Shown piece after piece: positions 6,750 through 14,939 of a stretch of DNA of 21,509 nucleotides. Location of the stretch: assembly GCA_964414015.1 (NCBI GenBank), contig CAYPUE010000013.1:1-21509 (forward strand), read 5' to 3'. Within the stretch, counting starts at the first letter, position 1, and the number at the start of each line of letters is the position of its first letter. The DNA is from JAUSEW01 sp964414015. Its GTDB lineage: Bacteria; Patescibacteriota; Microgenomatia; Levybacterales; UBA12049. Position numbers and translations under genes: made by a program. Under the pieces are notes generated by a model that saw nothing but the letters and a program-made list of their open reading frames with translations, was not told where the DNA came from and searched no databases.

Positions 6750-7079
6750 TCAATTATGCACACGGGGTTTTCTTGCAGCTTCGCAGTCGGCCAGCTCGTC
6801 ATATAGCGTTGCAGACTTTTCAATCAGCCAGCTATTGCACATTTCAAAAATAGAGTAAAGCACAAGTAAACGTTTATCCTTTAATGGTTTAATTTCGCCC
6901 TTTTCTACTAATGCGTAAAAGCTTTTTGAAAGCAAGACTCTTGCCGCAATTTCATACGGTAGGTCAAATTCGCACAAAAGAAACACTCGTCCTGTGTCGT
7001 CAGTTTGTCTTTTTAACACGAACCATAAATCCGATAGAAAAAAACTAAAGTTCAGTATCTTGTCTTTCTTCAGCAACAT
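6750..7079 (-). CDS. Unknown small protein
   Basis: 109 aa, no family recognised. It is mostly helical with hydrophobic stretches (ILNFSFFLSDLWFVL, FYALVEKGEI, LLVLYSIFEMCNSWLI). The start at 7079 has AGAGGA 6 nt upstream and overlaps the previous gene by 35 bp, so it belongs to the leftward operon. No signal peptide or catalytic motif is seen. Confidence 0.6.
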   Translation of the reverse strand: MLLKKDKILNFSFFLSDLWFVLKRQTDDTGRVFLLCEFDLPYEIAARVLLSKSFYALVEKGEIKPLKDKRLLVLYSIFEMCNSWLIEKSATLYDELADCEAARKPRVHN

Positions 7080-7362
7080 GAGATCCTCTTATTTTTCGAC
7101 TTAACAAGTCGGGTAGTTGCCAGTCCTCCGCCTCCAAATCTTGAATCCAGCAGAGCTTGTGAAGGTCAACGGCTCCTCCATGCAGTGTTGATGATTCAAC
7201 TAAGTTTTCAGCATTGATAGTCTCGCCGCACTTCGAACAAAAACGGAGCCCCTGGTTCTTGCAAATCTTGCCATAGTTTTTTCCCCACAAAGTCTTTTCG
7301 TTATTACAAATAACGCAGATTTTTTGTGCCTCGCCATTTGTTTTCCTCTTTGGAAAAGGCAT
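7045..7362 (-). CDS. Small zinc-ribbon protein
   Basis: 105 aa. Two CxxC knuckles, CVIC at residue 16 and CSKC at about 42, with further Cys between (CKNQG) and after, are typical of a treble-clef or zinc-ribbon fold. The first residues are basic (PFPKRK) and the rest is acidic and polar. The ATG at 7362-7360 shares one base with the stop codon of the upstream gene (TAATG), so the two are translationally coupled. Nucleic-acid or protein binding is a guess from the fold. Confidence 0.65.
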   Translation of the reverse strand: MPFPKRKTNGEAQKICVICNNEKTLWGKNYGKICKNQGLRFCSKCGETINAENLVESSTLHGGAVDLHKLCWIQDLEAEDWQLPDLLSRKIRGSHVAEERQDTEL

Positions 7363-7523
7363 TATTTAAAAATTCCTCTAATATTTTCCAGTTTATCCGC
7401 TTTCTTTTTCTGTCGGCAAGAAAAACAGCGCTTTGGCAGGTTGTAGTTTAACGACTGGTAAAATCTCACCTCCGAATCGGTGAGTGAGAAAATTTCGCCA
7501 CAGTCTTTGCACTTATTCTCCAT
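7362..7523 (-). CDS. Short CxxC zinc-ribbon protein
   Basis: 53 aa. The pattern C5-x2-C8-G-E-I-F ... E-x2-FY ... P-K-R-C33-x2-C36-R-x-K-K matches the small 'probable zinc-ribbon' family (zf-trcl, PF13451-like) common in bacteria and phages, where two CxxC pairs bind one zinc. Its start overlaps the end of the upstream gene by 11 bp, and its stop overlaps the next ATG. It falls below the usual gene-size cut-off but keeps the whole motif, which makes it credible. Function unknown. Confidence 0.7.
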   Translation of the reverse strand: MENKCKDCGEIFSLTDSEVRFYQSLNYNLPKRCFSCRQKKKADKLENIRGIFK

Positions 7524-7923
7524 ACATTTCAGAAAGAATCCGCTGCGTTTTCTTTATTGCTTCTTCCCGTTCTGCGAAGAATTCTTCTTCAGTTTGTCCA
7601 TTTTTTTCTTCTCGATACAACTCGTCCAATCTTTCAGTGGCCTTTTGTTTTTTCTCTGCGTTTCTTTGAGCCTCTGCAATTCGCGTTTCTATTGTGTCGT
7701 TCGCCGTAACTTTATTAAGTCGCATGGCAATTTCCGTGTCTTTTTTGGTAAGCATGTGTGGTTTATAGAAACCGCTTTCTTTTTGTGCTTTACGAGTTCT
7801 TGCATCAATTTCCTTTTGCGCTTTTGTGTTTTGTGAAACTCTCCACGCCAGCCAGTCGTCACTATTCCAGCGAGTGCCTGTTTTCTGTTGTTGTTTCAAT
7901 CCGCTTGTTATCACGTCTTCCAT
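7513..7923 (-). CDS. Charged helical protein
   Basis: 136 aa, strongly charged and almost entirely helical: residues 30-136 alternate Lys/Arg with Glu/Asp and Ala (for example IETRIAEAQRNAEKKQKATERL), suggesting a long coiled coil. It has the best ribosome binding site in the window (GGGAGGTGA, 5 nt before the ATG), so strong translation is likely, as expected for a structural or scaffold protein. It overlaps both neighbours. No family recognised. Confidence 0.7.
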   Translation of the reverse strand: MEDVITSGLKQQQKTGTRWNSDDWLAWRVSQNTKAQKEIDARTRKAQKESGFYKPHMLTKKDTEIAMRLNKVTANDTIETRIAEAQRNAEKKQKATERLDELYREEKNGQTEEEFFAEREEAIKKTQRILSEMYGE

Positions 7924-8345
7924 TTTTTCACCTCCCCCCTCATTTTTAAATATCGCAGTACATTGTATATATGATTTCCTTGCACGGGGATTTTACGTAA
8001 AAGATTTCGCAAATATAAACTAACTGCCTGCCTATCATCACCAATTTTTTCAATAGCAAGTTTTCCTATTTCAGAAACAACATCTTGATTAACAAGCGCC
8101 GCTCGTTTATCCAAAGACAATGAATCAGCCACCACCCACCAGAGAGGCTCGTCGGTTGGTGTTAGTCCCCAGCTCCATCCCCATTCTTGGCCATCGTTTA
8201 TTTCAACTTTCGCCTCTTCATCAACAAACTTTTCCTCAATTGGTTGCCTGGCAATCATTTCGTCCTTCGTGTTTTTAGAAGATGACAAGTCAGGCTTGCT
8301 ATGTTGTTCAGCATACTTTGGTTTAACGATTTTTTCTTCAGTCAT
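7911..8345 (-). CDS. Unknown protein of the leftward operon
   Basis: 144 aa. The ATG at 8345 is chosen because it forms an ATGA overlap with the upstream stop; an in-frame ATG at 8390 is less likely. Residues 1-60 are acidic/basic and disordered. A Trp-rich patch (EWGWSWGLTPTDEPLWWVV) leads into a helical domain with a tandem ALVNQDVVSEIGKLAIEKIG and YLRNLLRKIPVQGNHIYNVLRYL. No family recognised. Confidence 0.65.
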   Translation of the reverse strand: MTEEKIVKPKYAEQHSKPDLSSSKNTKDEMIARQPIEEKFVDEEAKVEINDGQEWGWSWGLTPTDEPLWWVVADSLSLDKRAALVNQDVVSEIGKLAIEKIGDDRQAVSLYLRNLLRKIPVQGNHIYNVLRYLKMRGEVKKWKT

Positions 8346-8503
8346 ATAGGTTTTTTTCCTAGATTGATTGCTAATGTCTTTTTCTTCCAAAAGATACCAC
8401 CTTTTCCAAAAAGCGACTTTTCTAAACGTGCGCTTTGCAATGGACGGTAGTCGCCAATATGGAGTTTTTTAAGCATTGATTTGTTTTGCGGTGTTACTTT
8501 CAT
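8342..8503 (-). CDS. Small basic protein, coupled on both sides
   Basis: 53 aa, basic (many Lys/Arg; MKVTPQNKSMLKKLHIGDYR, ending FWKKKTLAINLGKKPI). Both ends show ATGA overlaps (8503-8500 with the upstream stop, 8345-8342 with the downstream start). That double coupling is the main evidence that this short frame is a real gene. Two glycine-rich turns and no catalytic motif. It could be a DNA-binding or virion-associated peptide; function unknown. Confidence 0.6.
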   Translation of the reverse strand: MKVTPQNKSMLKKLHIGDYRPLQSARLEKSLFGKGGIFWKKKTLAINLGKKPI

Positions 8504-8787
8504 GGCGTGTACCTCAAGTAGAATGTTTTTTGATTCTCAAGTAAGCGGTTGGTAACTGAGAAGCCAAGCGCCGCATTTGCCGACTTGTAAAGTTCGCTTA
8601 GATAATTATTCGTGACTACATCTCCGCCATTGTCAACAATGATTTTTTTAAGCCAGTTTCGTTCCATCTCGTCATTGGTTGAACCGCCAATGCCTTGACT
8701 TATAAAATAATTCCGCATTAACTGCGCAAGCGTTGCTCCCGTTACTCTATTGGCAAAAAAAGTTCTTTTAATTTCAGAAAGCCTCAT
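8500..8787 (-). CDS. Unknown 95-aa protein
   Basis: 95 aa, soluble and helical (RLSEIKRTFFANRVTGATL, MERNWLKKIIVDNG, YLSELYKSANAALGF). It starts with an ATGA overlap to the 1253-aa gene and ends with an ATGA overlap to the next small gene, so it is made from the same mRNA and probably in linked amounts. No family recognised. Confidence 0.65.
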   Translation of the reverse strand: MRLSEIKRTFFANRVTGATLAQLMRNYFISQGIGGSTNDEMERNWLKKIIVDNGGDVVTNNYLSELYKSANAALGFSVTNRLLENQKTFYLRYTP

Positions 8788-11700
8788 CTTGCAATTCCTC
8801 TCGGCAATACAGGTTCTTTTATCTTTCGTGCTTTAAGTGGAACAAGCGGCTTGAAAGTCAGTCGGGGCAGCGTTGGCGCTTTTGTCTTGGCAGCCTTTGG
8901 AAACTTGAAGGAAACCTTTTTCATTGTCGGCCGAGGCAGAGGAAACCTTTTTGCTTTCGGCAATTTGCCAGAATGACGCTTTGTCAAGGCTTTCATGCGT
9001 TCGCCATCAAGAACGCCAATTTCTCCATCTTTCACTAATTGCTCAATAACGCCGCTTGTTAAAATGCCTCTCTCTGTTAAGACTTTGGTTATTTCTACAT
9101 ACTGCTCGCTTGAAAGGCCAGAAAGTAAACTTTTAACTGCCTGTCCTCTGGCCCCATTTCCAACCCCCAGACTTTTAAGAAGTACAAACTGGGCGTCTTG
9201 ATATGTACCAAGATTATATTTTGACAAGAGCGCCTCGGTTACCTGTTGTCCTAGTCCAAGCTCCATGATGTCCTTGATTTTTGCTGTATTATCAGAATCT
9301 TCTTTTTGTCTCTTGTACAAATTTACAATTAAATCTCCCTGCGGTTGAACAGATGGATTTCGACCGAATAAAGAGTCCAGCTTTTGTCCTAATGCGTCAA
9401 AGAAACCTTGCGAGGGGGCGTAACTCTGTATGTCTTTTTTGAAGGCCTCCTCCTGTGTTCGCTGGTCAGCTATTTTCTGATAAGCTTCTTGCGGGGAAAG
9501 CCCTGCGCTAATAAGTTGCCTGTAAAGTTCCGTTTGCCTATCACCAAACGGGGAACCTGAACTATAATAATCTTGAGCTTCCCGCGAAGTACCAATACCA
9601 AACAATAGATTTCGCAAGTTTCCTTCTACGGGATAGCGAAGTTTCCCCGACGGGGTGTAACTCCCACCTTCAAGCGAGGACGTTGCGCCTTCGTACATCC
9701 TACGCAGTTGGCCGCCTGCTGGTACATAGTTCAAAGCTCCTCTTTGAACATCTTTGTTAAAAATCCTCTCGGTTGGTGAAAGCGGATTGCCGTACTTGTC
9801 TTCACCTTGTGTTGCCGCCTGAAATACTCCAGCAGGCAGTTGCAAGGCAGGAGGAGAACCAAACCTAAATTGAGGGAACATGTCTTGCGGCTCAAGACCA
9901 AGGATTTTACCAACTGTGGCAACGAAAAGAAGGTTGCTGACGATGTAGCGAAGAGAGCCAGCAATGCTTTTGTTCTTCACCATTTCCACTAAAAATTCTG
10001 TTTGAGCCAGGGGATATTTCCCAAACTGGAAAAGTGTTTTTGTAATGTCGCTTTGTAAAAATGCTGGCGTATCAATAACGTCATAATAAAACTGCGTTTT
10101 GCCCACAATGTCTTTTGCATATTCTAAGGCTTGGGTTTCGTTCATGCCTTGCGAAAGAGCTTTTGTCTTTGCCCCAAAGTAAGCAACTCCTCGGTTCCAT
10201 TTCTCGGCCAGATTAAACATATAAAACAAAACATTATCTGCGTTTTCCCAAAACTTCTTTGTAGCCGAGATTGTACGGTCTTGAACAATATCTTTTCCCA
10301 AAACTCCTGCCGCTTCAAGTTCCGTGTCTTTGCCAAGAATAAACCTTGGCAGGTTTTGTATCGTTTTCATAAGTCCTACACCGAAATATTTTTCACCTAA
10401 AACCGAATATGTGTTTGTGGTCTGTTGTAAGTTGCGAAGCGCAGCCAAAGGGTTAAGTCCAAGTAGCGCTCTGTAAACCATTCGCCTTGCTATTTGTGTT
10501 ACTGCTGTTGTTGGCCGTTGACCTAGCTTGTACCCAATAGGGGAGCTTTTTACAAAAATATCAAGCAAGTTGTCAATCTCTGTTGGCTGCATATTGATTC
10601 TAGCTATTCGTCCTTTGACGTAGTTGTAGCTTTCAAGTGGCAGGTTTTCGGCTTTCTGAGCTATCTGTTCAAGCGCTGTGTCCATGTAGTATTTTCTAGT
10701 GGCTCTTTTAGTGTAGGCGTCAAGAGCTTGCCAGGTGTCTTCAAGGTAATCTGGCATGTTTATTCTTTTTTGCAGGAAGGGGTCGTAAACGCTTTCGGCA
10801 ACTTTGCTTCGTATAAGCTTTGCCACTTCGGGGTCAAACTCTTTTTCAATAGCGCCTTTGGGAAATAGATGGGTGATGTACTTTGAAATTTGCCTGTCCT
10901 CTGGCAGGTTCAATTTTATCGCCCAATCTTTTAAGTAGGCTTTTATTTCGTTTGCCACCTGTAGTTCTGCAGGATTATCAAGTTGCGGAAGTTTTCCGTC
11001 AAGATAGCGAAAGATTCGAACGTTAGCGTCCGATGAAACTCTCTTGCTCCATGCGGTAATTTTGTCAATTTCTTTTGGCAGTTCGCCAAGATACGCGTCA
11101 TATTGTTTACGCAACAGCTTCGCCTCGTTACCAAGTCCGATTTTCTCAAGCACTCTGTTTGGTGTTCGGAGGTAGTCCAAAGCATTGACCTTCTTTTTTA
11201 CTTCGTTAAAAGTATTATTAACAATATCCTCTAATGGTTGGGAAATGTTGCGAGGGTCTTTAATTCTTCGGCTCTCATCAGCCATTTCTTTGACAAAATT
11301 CAAGCTTTTTTCTCCTGTAGCTTGGGTGTAGAAGTCCCCATAGGTTTTGAATTCCATTGCTCTTAATTCTTCAGCATCTTTTACTATTTTTTCTGCCATT
11401 TCTGCTTCTTTTTTGAAAAACCCTCGTTTTTCTTCAGTAAGCCCTTCCCGCTTTAGTGCATTTCTAAATACTTCAGCATTACTTTTTTCCATTGTTTGTA
11501 TATCAAATAAATCGGCTTCTGGAGAATGAACAAGTTTCCCATATCTTCCACTTATAAATTTTTCTGCATCTTTATACTTCCTTGCTTCTTCCGCTAATGG
11601 CTGGAGTTTTTCTTTGTCTGGGCTTAATTGATACATAATACCTGGTAGTTTGCGTCTAGCTGCTTCCTGCGCTGGGGTGAGAATGTTTTTTTTAAGAAGC

Positions 11701-12545
11701 GTGTCAATTTCTGAAACGTGGTCTTCCAGAAGAGAAATAATTTTCCCCGTGTCTGGGTTTTCTTTCATGGTTTGCAACAGCGCATAATCACTCTTGTAAC
11801 CAGCGCCACCACTGCCCGCCATCCCCTGCATCACCTGCGCGATTGCCGCTCGCGAAGATTTCAGCCGCTGAACCGCCTCGTCGGGGCTTGCTTTGAACAG
11901 TTGGCTAAACGCCTCTTTAGTTCGATCAAAAAGCGCCCCCAGCCTGAAAACCGCTTCCTCCTGACTTTTAGCAGATTGAATGAGAGAGTCTAGCACTTCA
12001 ACATTTTTAGGGGTACGCGAAAAACCAGCTCCTATCGGTAAACCACCGAAACCAACGTCCATTGCTCCCGTCGGAGTTCCTGCATATTGTTGTGATTCGC
12101 TTAGGGGGATTTGCCGCCCTTGGAAAGTTATCGAAGTTTTGGGGTTGTATTTTTGTATCGCCTCTTGCGCGCTCTCCTGCTGAAAACGACGAATTCCGCC
12201 CAAGACGGGGGTTTCAAGGTTGCTGGGATTGAGGTTTTCAACTACTGTACTTGCTTGCTTATACTGCGGGGTTTGCTGGATTGTAGAAAGAAAGTCCTGA
12301 AAGCGCGGTTGCAATTGTTGCTTAACATCTACTGCTTTTTCAGTAATAAAACTTCTAAAGGATTGCAAGAGATTCGGGTCAACCTTGCGGGAAACATTGG
12401 GCGGAGCAATGTAATCCCTTGCGCCTTGCAAAAAGTTCTGAAAAGAGTTTTGCAGATTGGTAAAGACTTCGGGCGGAGTATTCCTTGCCGTAGCTTGAGC
12501 AAGTCCCGTCGCAATTCTGTTTTTGAAATCATCTAAAAAAGCCAT
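8784..12545 (-). CDS. Giant phage/polyvalent protein, LPD38-like (internal-virion-like)
   Basis: 1253 aa. The most recognisable part lies at about residues 680-880: YRALLGLNPLAALRNLQQ, KKFWENADNVLFYMFNLAEKWNRG, then TLFQFGKYPLAQTEFLVEM and a hydrophobic segment (LRYIVSNLLFVATVGKIL). This recalls the large polyvalent protein-associated domain LPD38 found in phage and conjugative-element proteins that enter the host with DNA, and podovirus internal core proteins. Residues 270-470 are helical and charged. The last 65 residues are a Lys/Arg/Pro tail (KLPKAKRFPLPRP and repeats such as PTLPRLTFKPL) suited to DNA binding. The gene starts 1 bp after the previous stop. A role in packaging or DNA delivery is inferred. 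Confidence 0.75.
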   Translation of the reverse strand: MAFLDDFKNRIATGLAQATARNTPPEVFTNLQNSFQNFLQGARDYIAPPNVSRKVDPNLLQSFRSFITEKAVDVKQQLQPRFQDFLSTIQQTPQYKQASTVVENLNPSNLETPVLGGIRRFQQESAQEAIQKYNPKTSITFQGRQIPLSESQQYAGTPTGAMDVGFGGLPIGAGFSRTPKNVEVLDSLIQSAKSQEEAVFRLGALFDRTKEAFSQLFKASPDEAVQRLKSSRAAIAQVMQGMAGSGGAGYKSDYALLQTMKENPDTGKIISLLEDHVSEIDTLLKKNILTPAQEAARRKLPGIMYQLSPDKEKLQPLAEEARKYKDAEKFISGRYGKLVHSPEADLFDIQTMEKSNAEVFRNALKREGLTEEKRGFFKKEAEMAEKIVKDAEELRAMEFKTYGDFYTQATGEKSLNFVKEMADESRRIKDPRNISQPLEDIVNNTFNEVKKKVNALDYLRTPNRVLEKIGLGNEAKLLRKQYDAYLGELPKEIDKITAWSKRVSSDANVRIFRYLDGKLPQLDNPAELQVANEIKAYLKDWAIKLNLPEDRQISKYITHLFPKGAIEKEFDPEVAKLIRSKVAESVYDPFLQKRINMPDYLEDTWQALDAYTKRATRKYYMDTALEQIAQKAENLPLESYNYVKGRIARINMQPTEIDNLLDIFVKSSPIGYKLGQRPTTAVTQIARRMVYRALLGLNPLAALRNLQQTTNTYSVLGEKYFGVGLMKTIQNLPRFILGKDTELEAAGVLGKDIVQDRTISATKKFWENADNVLFYMFNLAEKWNRGVAYFGAKTKALSQGMNETQALEYAKDIVGKTQFYYDVIDTPAFLQSDITKTLFQFGKYPLAQTEFLVEMVKNKSIAGSLRYIVSNLLFVATVGKILGLEPQDMFPQFRFGSPPALQLPAGVFQAATQGEDKYGNPLSPTERIFNKDVQRGALNYVPAGGQLRRMYEGATSSLEGGSYTPSGKLRYPVEGNLRNLLFGIGTSREAQDYYSSGSPFGDRQTELYRQLISAGLSPQEAYQKIADQRTQEEAFKKDIQSYAPSQGFFDALGQKLDSLFGRNPSVQPQGDLIVNLYKRQKEDSDNTAKIKDIMELGLGQQVTEALLSKYNLGTYQDAQFVLLKSLGVGNGARGQAVKSLLSGLSSEQYVEITKVLTERGILTSGVIEQLVKDGEIGVLDGERMKALTKRHSGKLPKAKRFPLPRPTMKKVSFKFPKAAKTKAPTLPRLTFKPLVPLKARKIKEPVLPRGIAR

Positions 12546-12546
12546 A

Positions 12547-13824
12547 TTAAACGTTTAGTAGATTGCCAAACTCGTCATACCTACGGGGATTACTAATATA
12601 GGCTATGTTTTGAGACGGAGTGGCTCCCATAGACAAGGATTGCTGTTGCACGCTAAAGGGATTAGCTTCGACATTAAAAAGGTCGTTATTTAATCCTTGA
12701 GCGTTTGCGGCTAGGGTAAGCGCCATTTGCTGTTTGAAGGTGTCAATGTTAATGAGTGCGGTTTTTCGGGCATTTTCCAATGCTCGCGCCTCGTCAAGAG
12801 TCTTGGTTAATTCGGCAACTTTGGCTTGCGCTTTTTGGCTTTCGAGGGCGCCTTTTTGCTGGTCAATCGCCAGAATTCTGCCCTGAAGTTCGGCCTCTAA
12901 ACTTTTTAATTGCGAATCAACGTCTCGGTTAATTCGCAGCGTTTCCTGGTTCCCCCAGTCGTCGAGTCTTCCTCGCTGTGTTAGCAGTCCTTGAAAGGCT
13001 TGCGCGTAGTTTTGCTCCGTTTGACCTTGTTGGCGGGCAAACTCTTGCGATGCCAGTTCGCCAAGTACCGCACCTGTTGAACTGCTTGTGCCGAAACGAG
13101 CGAGAGCTTGCTGAGCAAGCCCCTGCCGTGCCCTAATAGCCTGTTCAAGAGCCGACTGTCGGCTTTGCTGCAAGTTTTGTTCGCGAGTCGAAATGTCTTC
13201 CTGTGTCTGTCGCTGTTTTTGCGCCACAACATCCAGCAGGTTTTGTTTTTGAGCTTCTAATTCGGCTCGCTGAGCAGGAGCCAAAACATCTTGCAAGTAG
13301 CTTTGTTGTTTCCCCAGCGTTTCAAATGCGGGATTATAAACGGCGTTGATTTGTCCTGATAAGTCGGGAGCCGCACTTTCTAAGGTTCCGCTGCTTCCCC
13401 GAAGCAAACTTGAAGCATAACTGCGCAGGTTATCGTCCCAGGTAACTTTTCCGCTGTTGCTGTCGGCTAAATACTGTTGTGCCCAACTCTGCTGAGAAGG
13501 GGGGGCTGTAGGAGTAGTGGGCGGGATTACCGTTTTTGCCTGTGGCGATACAGCAGGAAAGTTTATCGGGCTTAGAGTCGTCTGCAAGGGAATTGCGCCT
13601 GCTTTTTCCGCAACTGAACCTCGCGAGAAAGCGGAAAGGTTTTCGCTCAAGTAGCCTTCTGGCAATCCAAACGCGGTTCCAACTCCTGAAACAAGAGGGG
13701 AAAGCTCGCCTGCAAGACGCCTCAAATCTACAAAATGGGGGTACCTTGAGGTTTTTGCCTCAAACCCGAAGGTTTCCATGAAAGAGTTGATGTGCCCTGA
13801 AAGCGTTGATAAATTTTTTCTCAT
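12547..13824 (-). CDS. Gln-rich coiled-coil virion-like protein
   Basis: 425 aa from the ATG at 13824; an in-frame ATG at 13842 lies inside a hairpin loop and would add 6 residues. Order: a helical N-terminus, a Pro/Thr linker (about 85-110: PPTTPTAPPSQQSW), then a long Gln/Ala/Glu coiled coil (about 165-370: AELEAQKQNLLDVVAQKQR and similar), broken by a conserved-looking ARFGTSSSTGAVLGELASQEFAR turn. This layout, including the small-residue hinge between amphipathic helices, is common in phage internal core or ejection proteins. It is adjacent to the giant gene with a 1-bp gap, so the two are probably partners. No enzymatic motif is seen. Confidence 0.65.
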   Translation of the reverse strand: MRKNLSTLSGHINSFMETFGFEAKTSRYPHFVDLRRLAGELSPLVSGVGTAFGLPEGYLSENLSAFSRGSVAEKAGAIPLQTTLSPINFPAVSPQAKTVIPPTTPTAPPSQQSWAQQYLADSNSGKVTWDDNLRSYASSLLRGSSGTLESAAPDLSGQINAVYNPAFETLGKQQSYLQDVLAPAQRAELEAQKQNLLDVVAQKQRQTQEDISTREQNLQQSRQSALEQAIRARQGLAQQALARFGTSSSTGAVLGELASQEFARQQGQTEQNYAQAFQGLLTQRGRLDDWGNQETLRINRDVDSQLKSLEAELQGRILAIDQQKGALESQKAQAKVAELTKTLDEARALENARKTALINIDTFKQQMALTLAANAQGLNNDLFNVEANPFSVQQQSLSMGATPSQNIAYISNPRRYDEFGNLLNV

Positions 13825-13903
13825 AAAAAAAGCGCCAAACATTGTGTTTGACGCCTGGGTTTAGCTTGTACTAAACCGAAAAAGAGCCCCGTGCTGGCTC
13901 TTT
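13825..13903 (-). terminator. Leader with three hairpins and a terminator touching the ATG
   Basis: On the minus strand three stems follow one another: AAAGAGCC/GGCTCTTT (13903-13881), GGTTTAG/CTAAACC (13877-13858) and an 11-bp stem containing two wobbles (13855-13831, 3-nt loop) followed by 6-7 T and then the ATG at 13824. The last stem is a typical intrinsic terminator. Because the gene begins directly after the T-tract, it can only be expressed if the polymerase reads through, or if this hairpin has another role in translation. Confidence 0.65.
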
Positions 13904-14188
13904 CGTTAAAGTTCTTCTGGTAAGATTACTTTGCTTATTTGTATTATAACATACCCTGTCAATACCTCATAGTAGCAACCCCACCTGTCGCCTGGCGACA
14001 AGTCAAAGGGAAAAATTTTTTGGGGGAGTTTCAAAATGGGGTACCCTATCTGTGGCGGGGGGATGTCGAACCTGGTTCGGAATCTCCATTGGTTTTTAAG
14101 ACCCGAAAATGTGAAAAAAGCGTGCTCTTGCTATCCACATCCGACCCCCTTTAACCCTTCGTACCCCAGGGGGGATTGATTTCCTGCT
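13904..14188. other. Intergenic region with hairpins
   Basis: I see no credible gene. Two short perfect hairpins share the same loop CTG: TGTCGC/GCGACA (13986-14000) and CGAAC/GTTCG (14067-14079). A run of T then G (about 14011-14025) and several CCCC/GGGG tracts follow. Together with the iterons just to the right, this 370-bp gap is the best place for an origin, packaging site or operator array. Confidence 0.5.
13943..13951 (-). promoter_or_regulatory. Extended -10 promoter of the second leftward operon
   Basis: TGTTATAAT on the minus strand (13951-13943), a perfect extended -10. A TTGACA lies only 8 bp upstream and so cannot be its -35. Transcription would start near 13936, giving a leader of about 110 nt that contains the three hairpins ahead of the gene at 13824. 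Confidence 0.6.
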
Positions 14189-14276
14189 GATATATGCTTT
14201 GGATATATTGGCAGAGAAGGGTGTATATGTTTTGGATATATTAACGTTGTCTCAAGATATATGTTTTGGATATGTT
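14189..14276. repeat. Three 21-bp iterons
   Basis: GATATATGCTTTGGATATATT (one base over the limit to spell out in full for each copy) recurs at 14189-14209, 14222-14242 and 14256-14276 with 1-3 changes. Starts are 33 and 34 bp apart. Each copy is itself an imperfect palindrome (ATATAT, 7-bp centre, ATATAT). The third covers the stop codon of the gene ending at 14275. Such arrays are typical of replication-initiator or repressor binding sites. Confidence 0.8.
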
Positions 14277-14589
14277 ACGCTTCAAGTTTCTTTTTGAGTT
14301 GGGTAAGTTCCTTCTGGGTATTTATTACTTCAAAAAACTTCAAGCCCGTTCGCAGCAAATCGGCTGCCGTCTTTCGGTCATGTTGAGTTCGTGTTTGCTG
14401 TGCCATGATTTCTCCTATAAGAAAAGCTGTTGCCTTCTTCATGGCGACCAGAGAGTTAACCCGTATAGGCTTTTTAAGCTCAGTATTGCGACGAATAGCG
14501 GAAGGAGACTGGAAGGGGGGGGAAAAGGTGGTTTTACCCCCAAAGCCTCCCGTAGCCTCAAGTTCGCCTTTTTTGCTCCCATTTTTCAT
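14275..14589 (-). CDS. Unknown protein, last gene of first leftward operon
   Basis: 104 aa. The N-terminal 35 residues are Gly/Lys/Ser-rich and disordered (GSKKGELEATGGFGGK). From about 40 the chain is helical (NSLVAMKKATAFLIGEIM, TAADLLRTGLKFFEVINTQKELTQLKKKL), ending in a coiled coil. The length and helical build are compatible with a small terminase or scaffold, but no motif supports either. ATGA overlap at its start; its stop lies in an iteron. Confidence 0.6.
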   Translation of the reverse strand: MKNGSKKGELEATGGFGGKTTFSPPFQSPSAIRRNTELKKPIRVNSLVAMKKATAFLIGEIMAQQTRTQHDRKTAADLLRTGLKFFEVINTQKELTQLKKKLEA

Positions 14590-14939
14590 AACTCAAGCCG
14601 CCCCTCCTGTGCTGAAAATGCTTCGACGTTCTCTAGTATTTTCCTATCTGCGCTTGCATCTTTTTTTCGTTTTACTGCTATTTGGTACCGCGCGCTCTTC
14701 TTGAAATCTTGCTCATTCTTCCGTCTATGCGCCAACCAAGAGCTTTCAATCTCGTCAAGATATTTTTTTCCAAACTCTTTTGCCAGTAATTCTCTTGCTT
14801 CGTTATAATCTACGTCTGTGTATCGTGCAACAATCAGCCTTTGAATGCTTGCAAGATGTTTTGTTACACCAACTTCCTTGTGCTCCCTCTTAATTAAGTC
14901 CTTGTATGAGCTGATAATAGCATCTGCTTTTCTTGTCAT
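14586..14939 (-). CDS. Unknown helical protein
   Basis: 117 aa, rich in Lys, Glu and Arg. Helices include SYKDLIKREHKEVGVTKHLASI and ARELLAKEFGKKYLDEIESSW, followed by a strongly basic stretch (RRKNEQDFKKSARYQIAVKRKK). ATGA overlaps at both ends couple it to its neighbours. No family recognised. Confidence 0.65.
   Translation of the reverse strand: MTRKADAIISSYKDLIKREHKEVGVTKHLASIQRLIVARYTDVDYNEARELLAKEFGKKYLDEIESSWLAHRRKNEQDFKKSARYQIAVKRKKDASADRKILENVEAFSAQEGRLEL

Noticed and set aside
12111..12536. 141-aa open frame on the plus strand inside the 1253-aa gene
   Set aside because: Shadow of the large gene; no motif, no ribosome site and an improbable composition.
13733..14046. CAAAATGGGG(G)TACC present near 13733 and 14033
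   Set aside because: A 14-base match with one gap, one copy in coding sequence; no further copies or structure.
14066..14074. TCGAACCTG shared with the tRNA-Lys T-arm
   Set aside because: A 9-base match in a 21-kb window is likely by chance and it forms its own local hairpin.
14189..14276. CRISPR array
   Set aside because: Only three AT-rich repeats with 12-13-bp gaps, no spacers of usual length and no cas genes.
14266..14808. 180-aa open frame on the plus strand
   Set aside because: It lies antisense to two coupled genes with ATGA junctions, has Cys/Ser/Phe-rich composition typical of shadow frames and no ribosome site.
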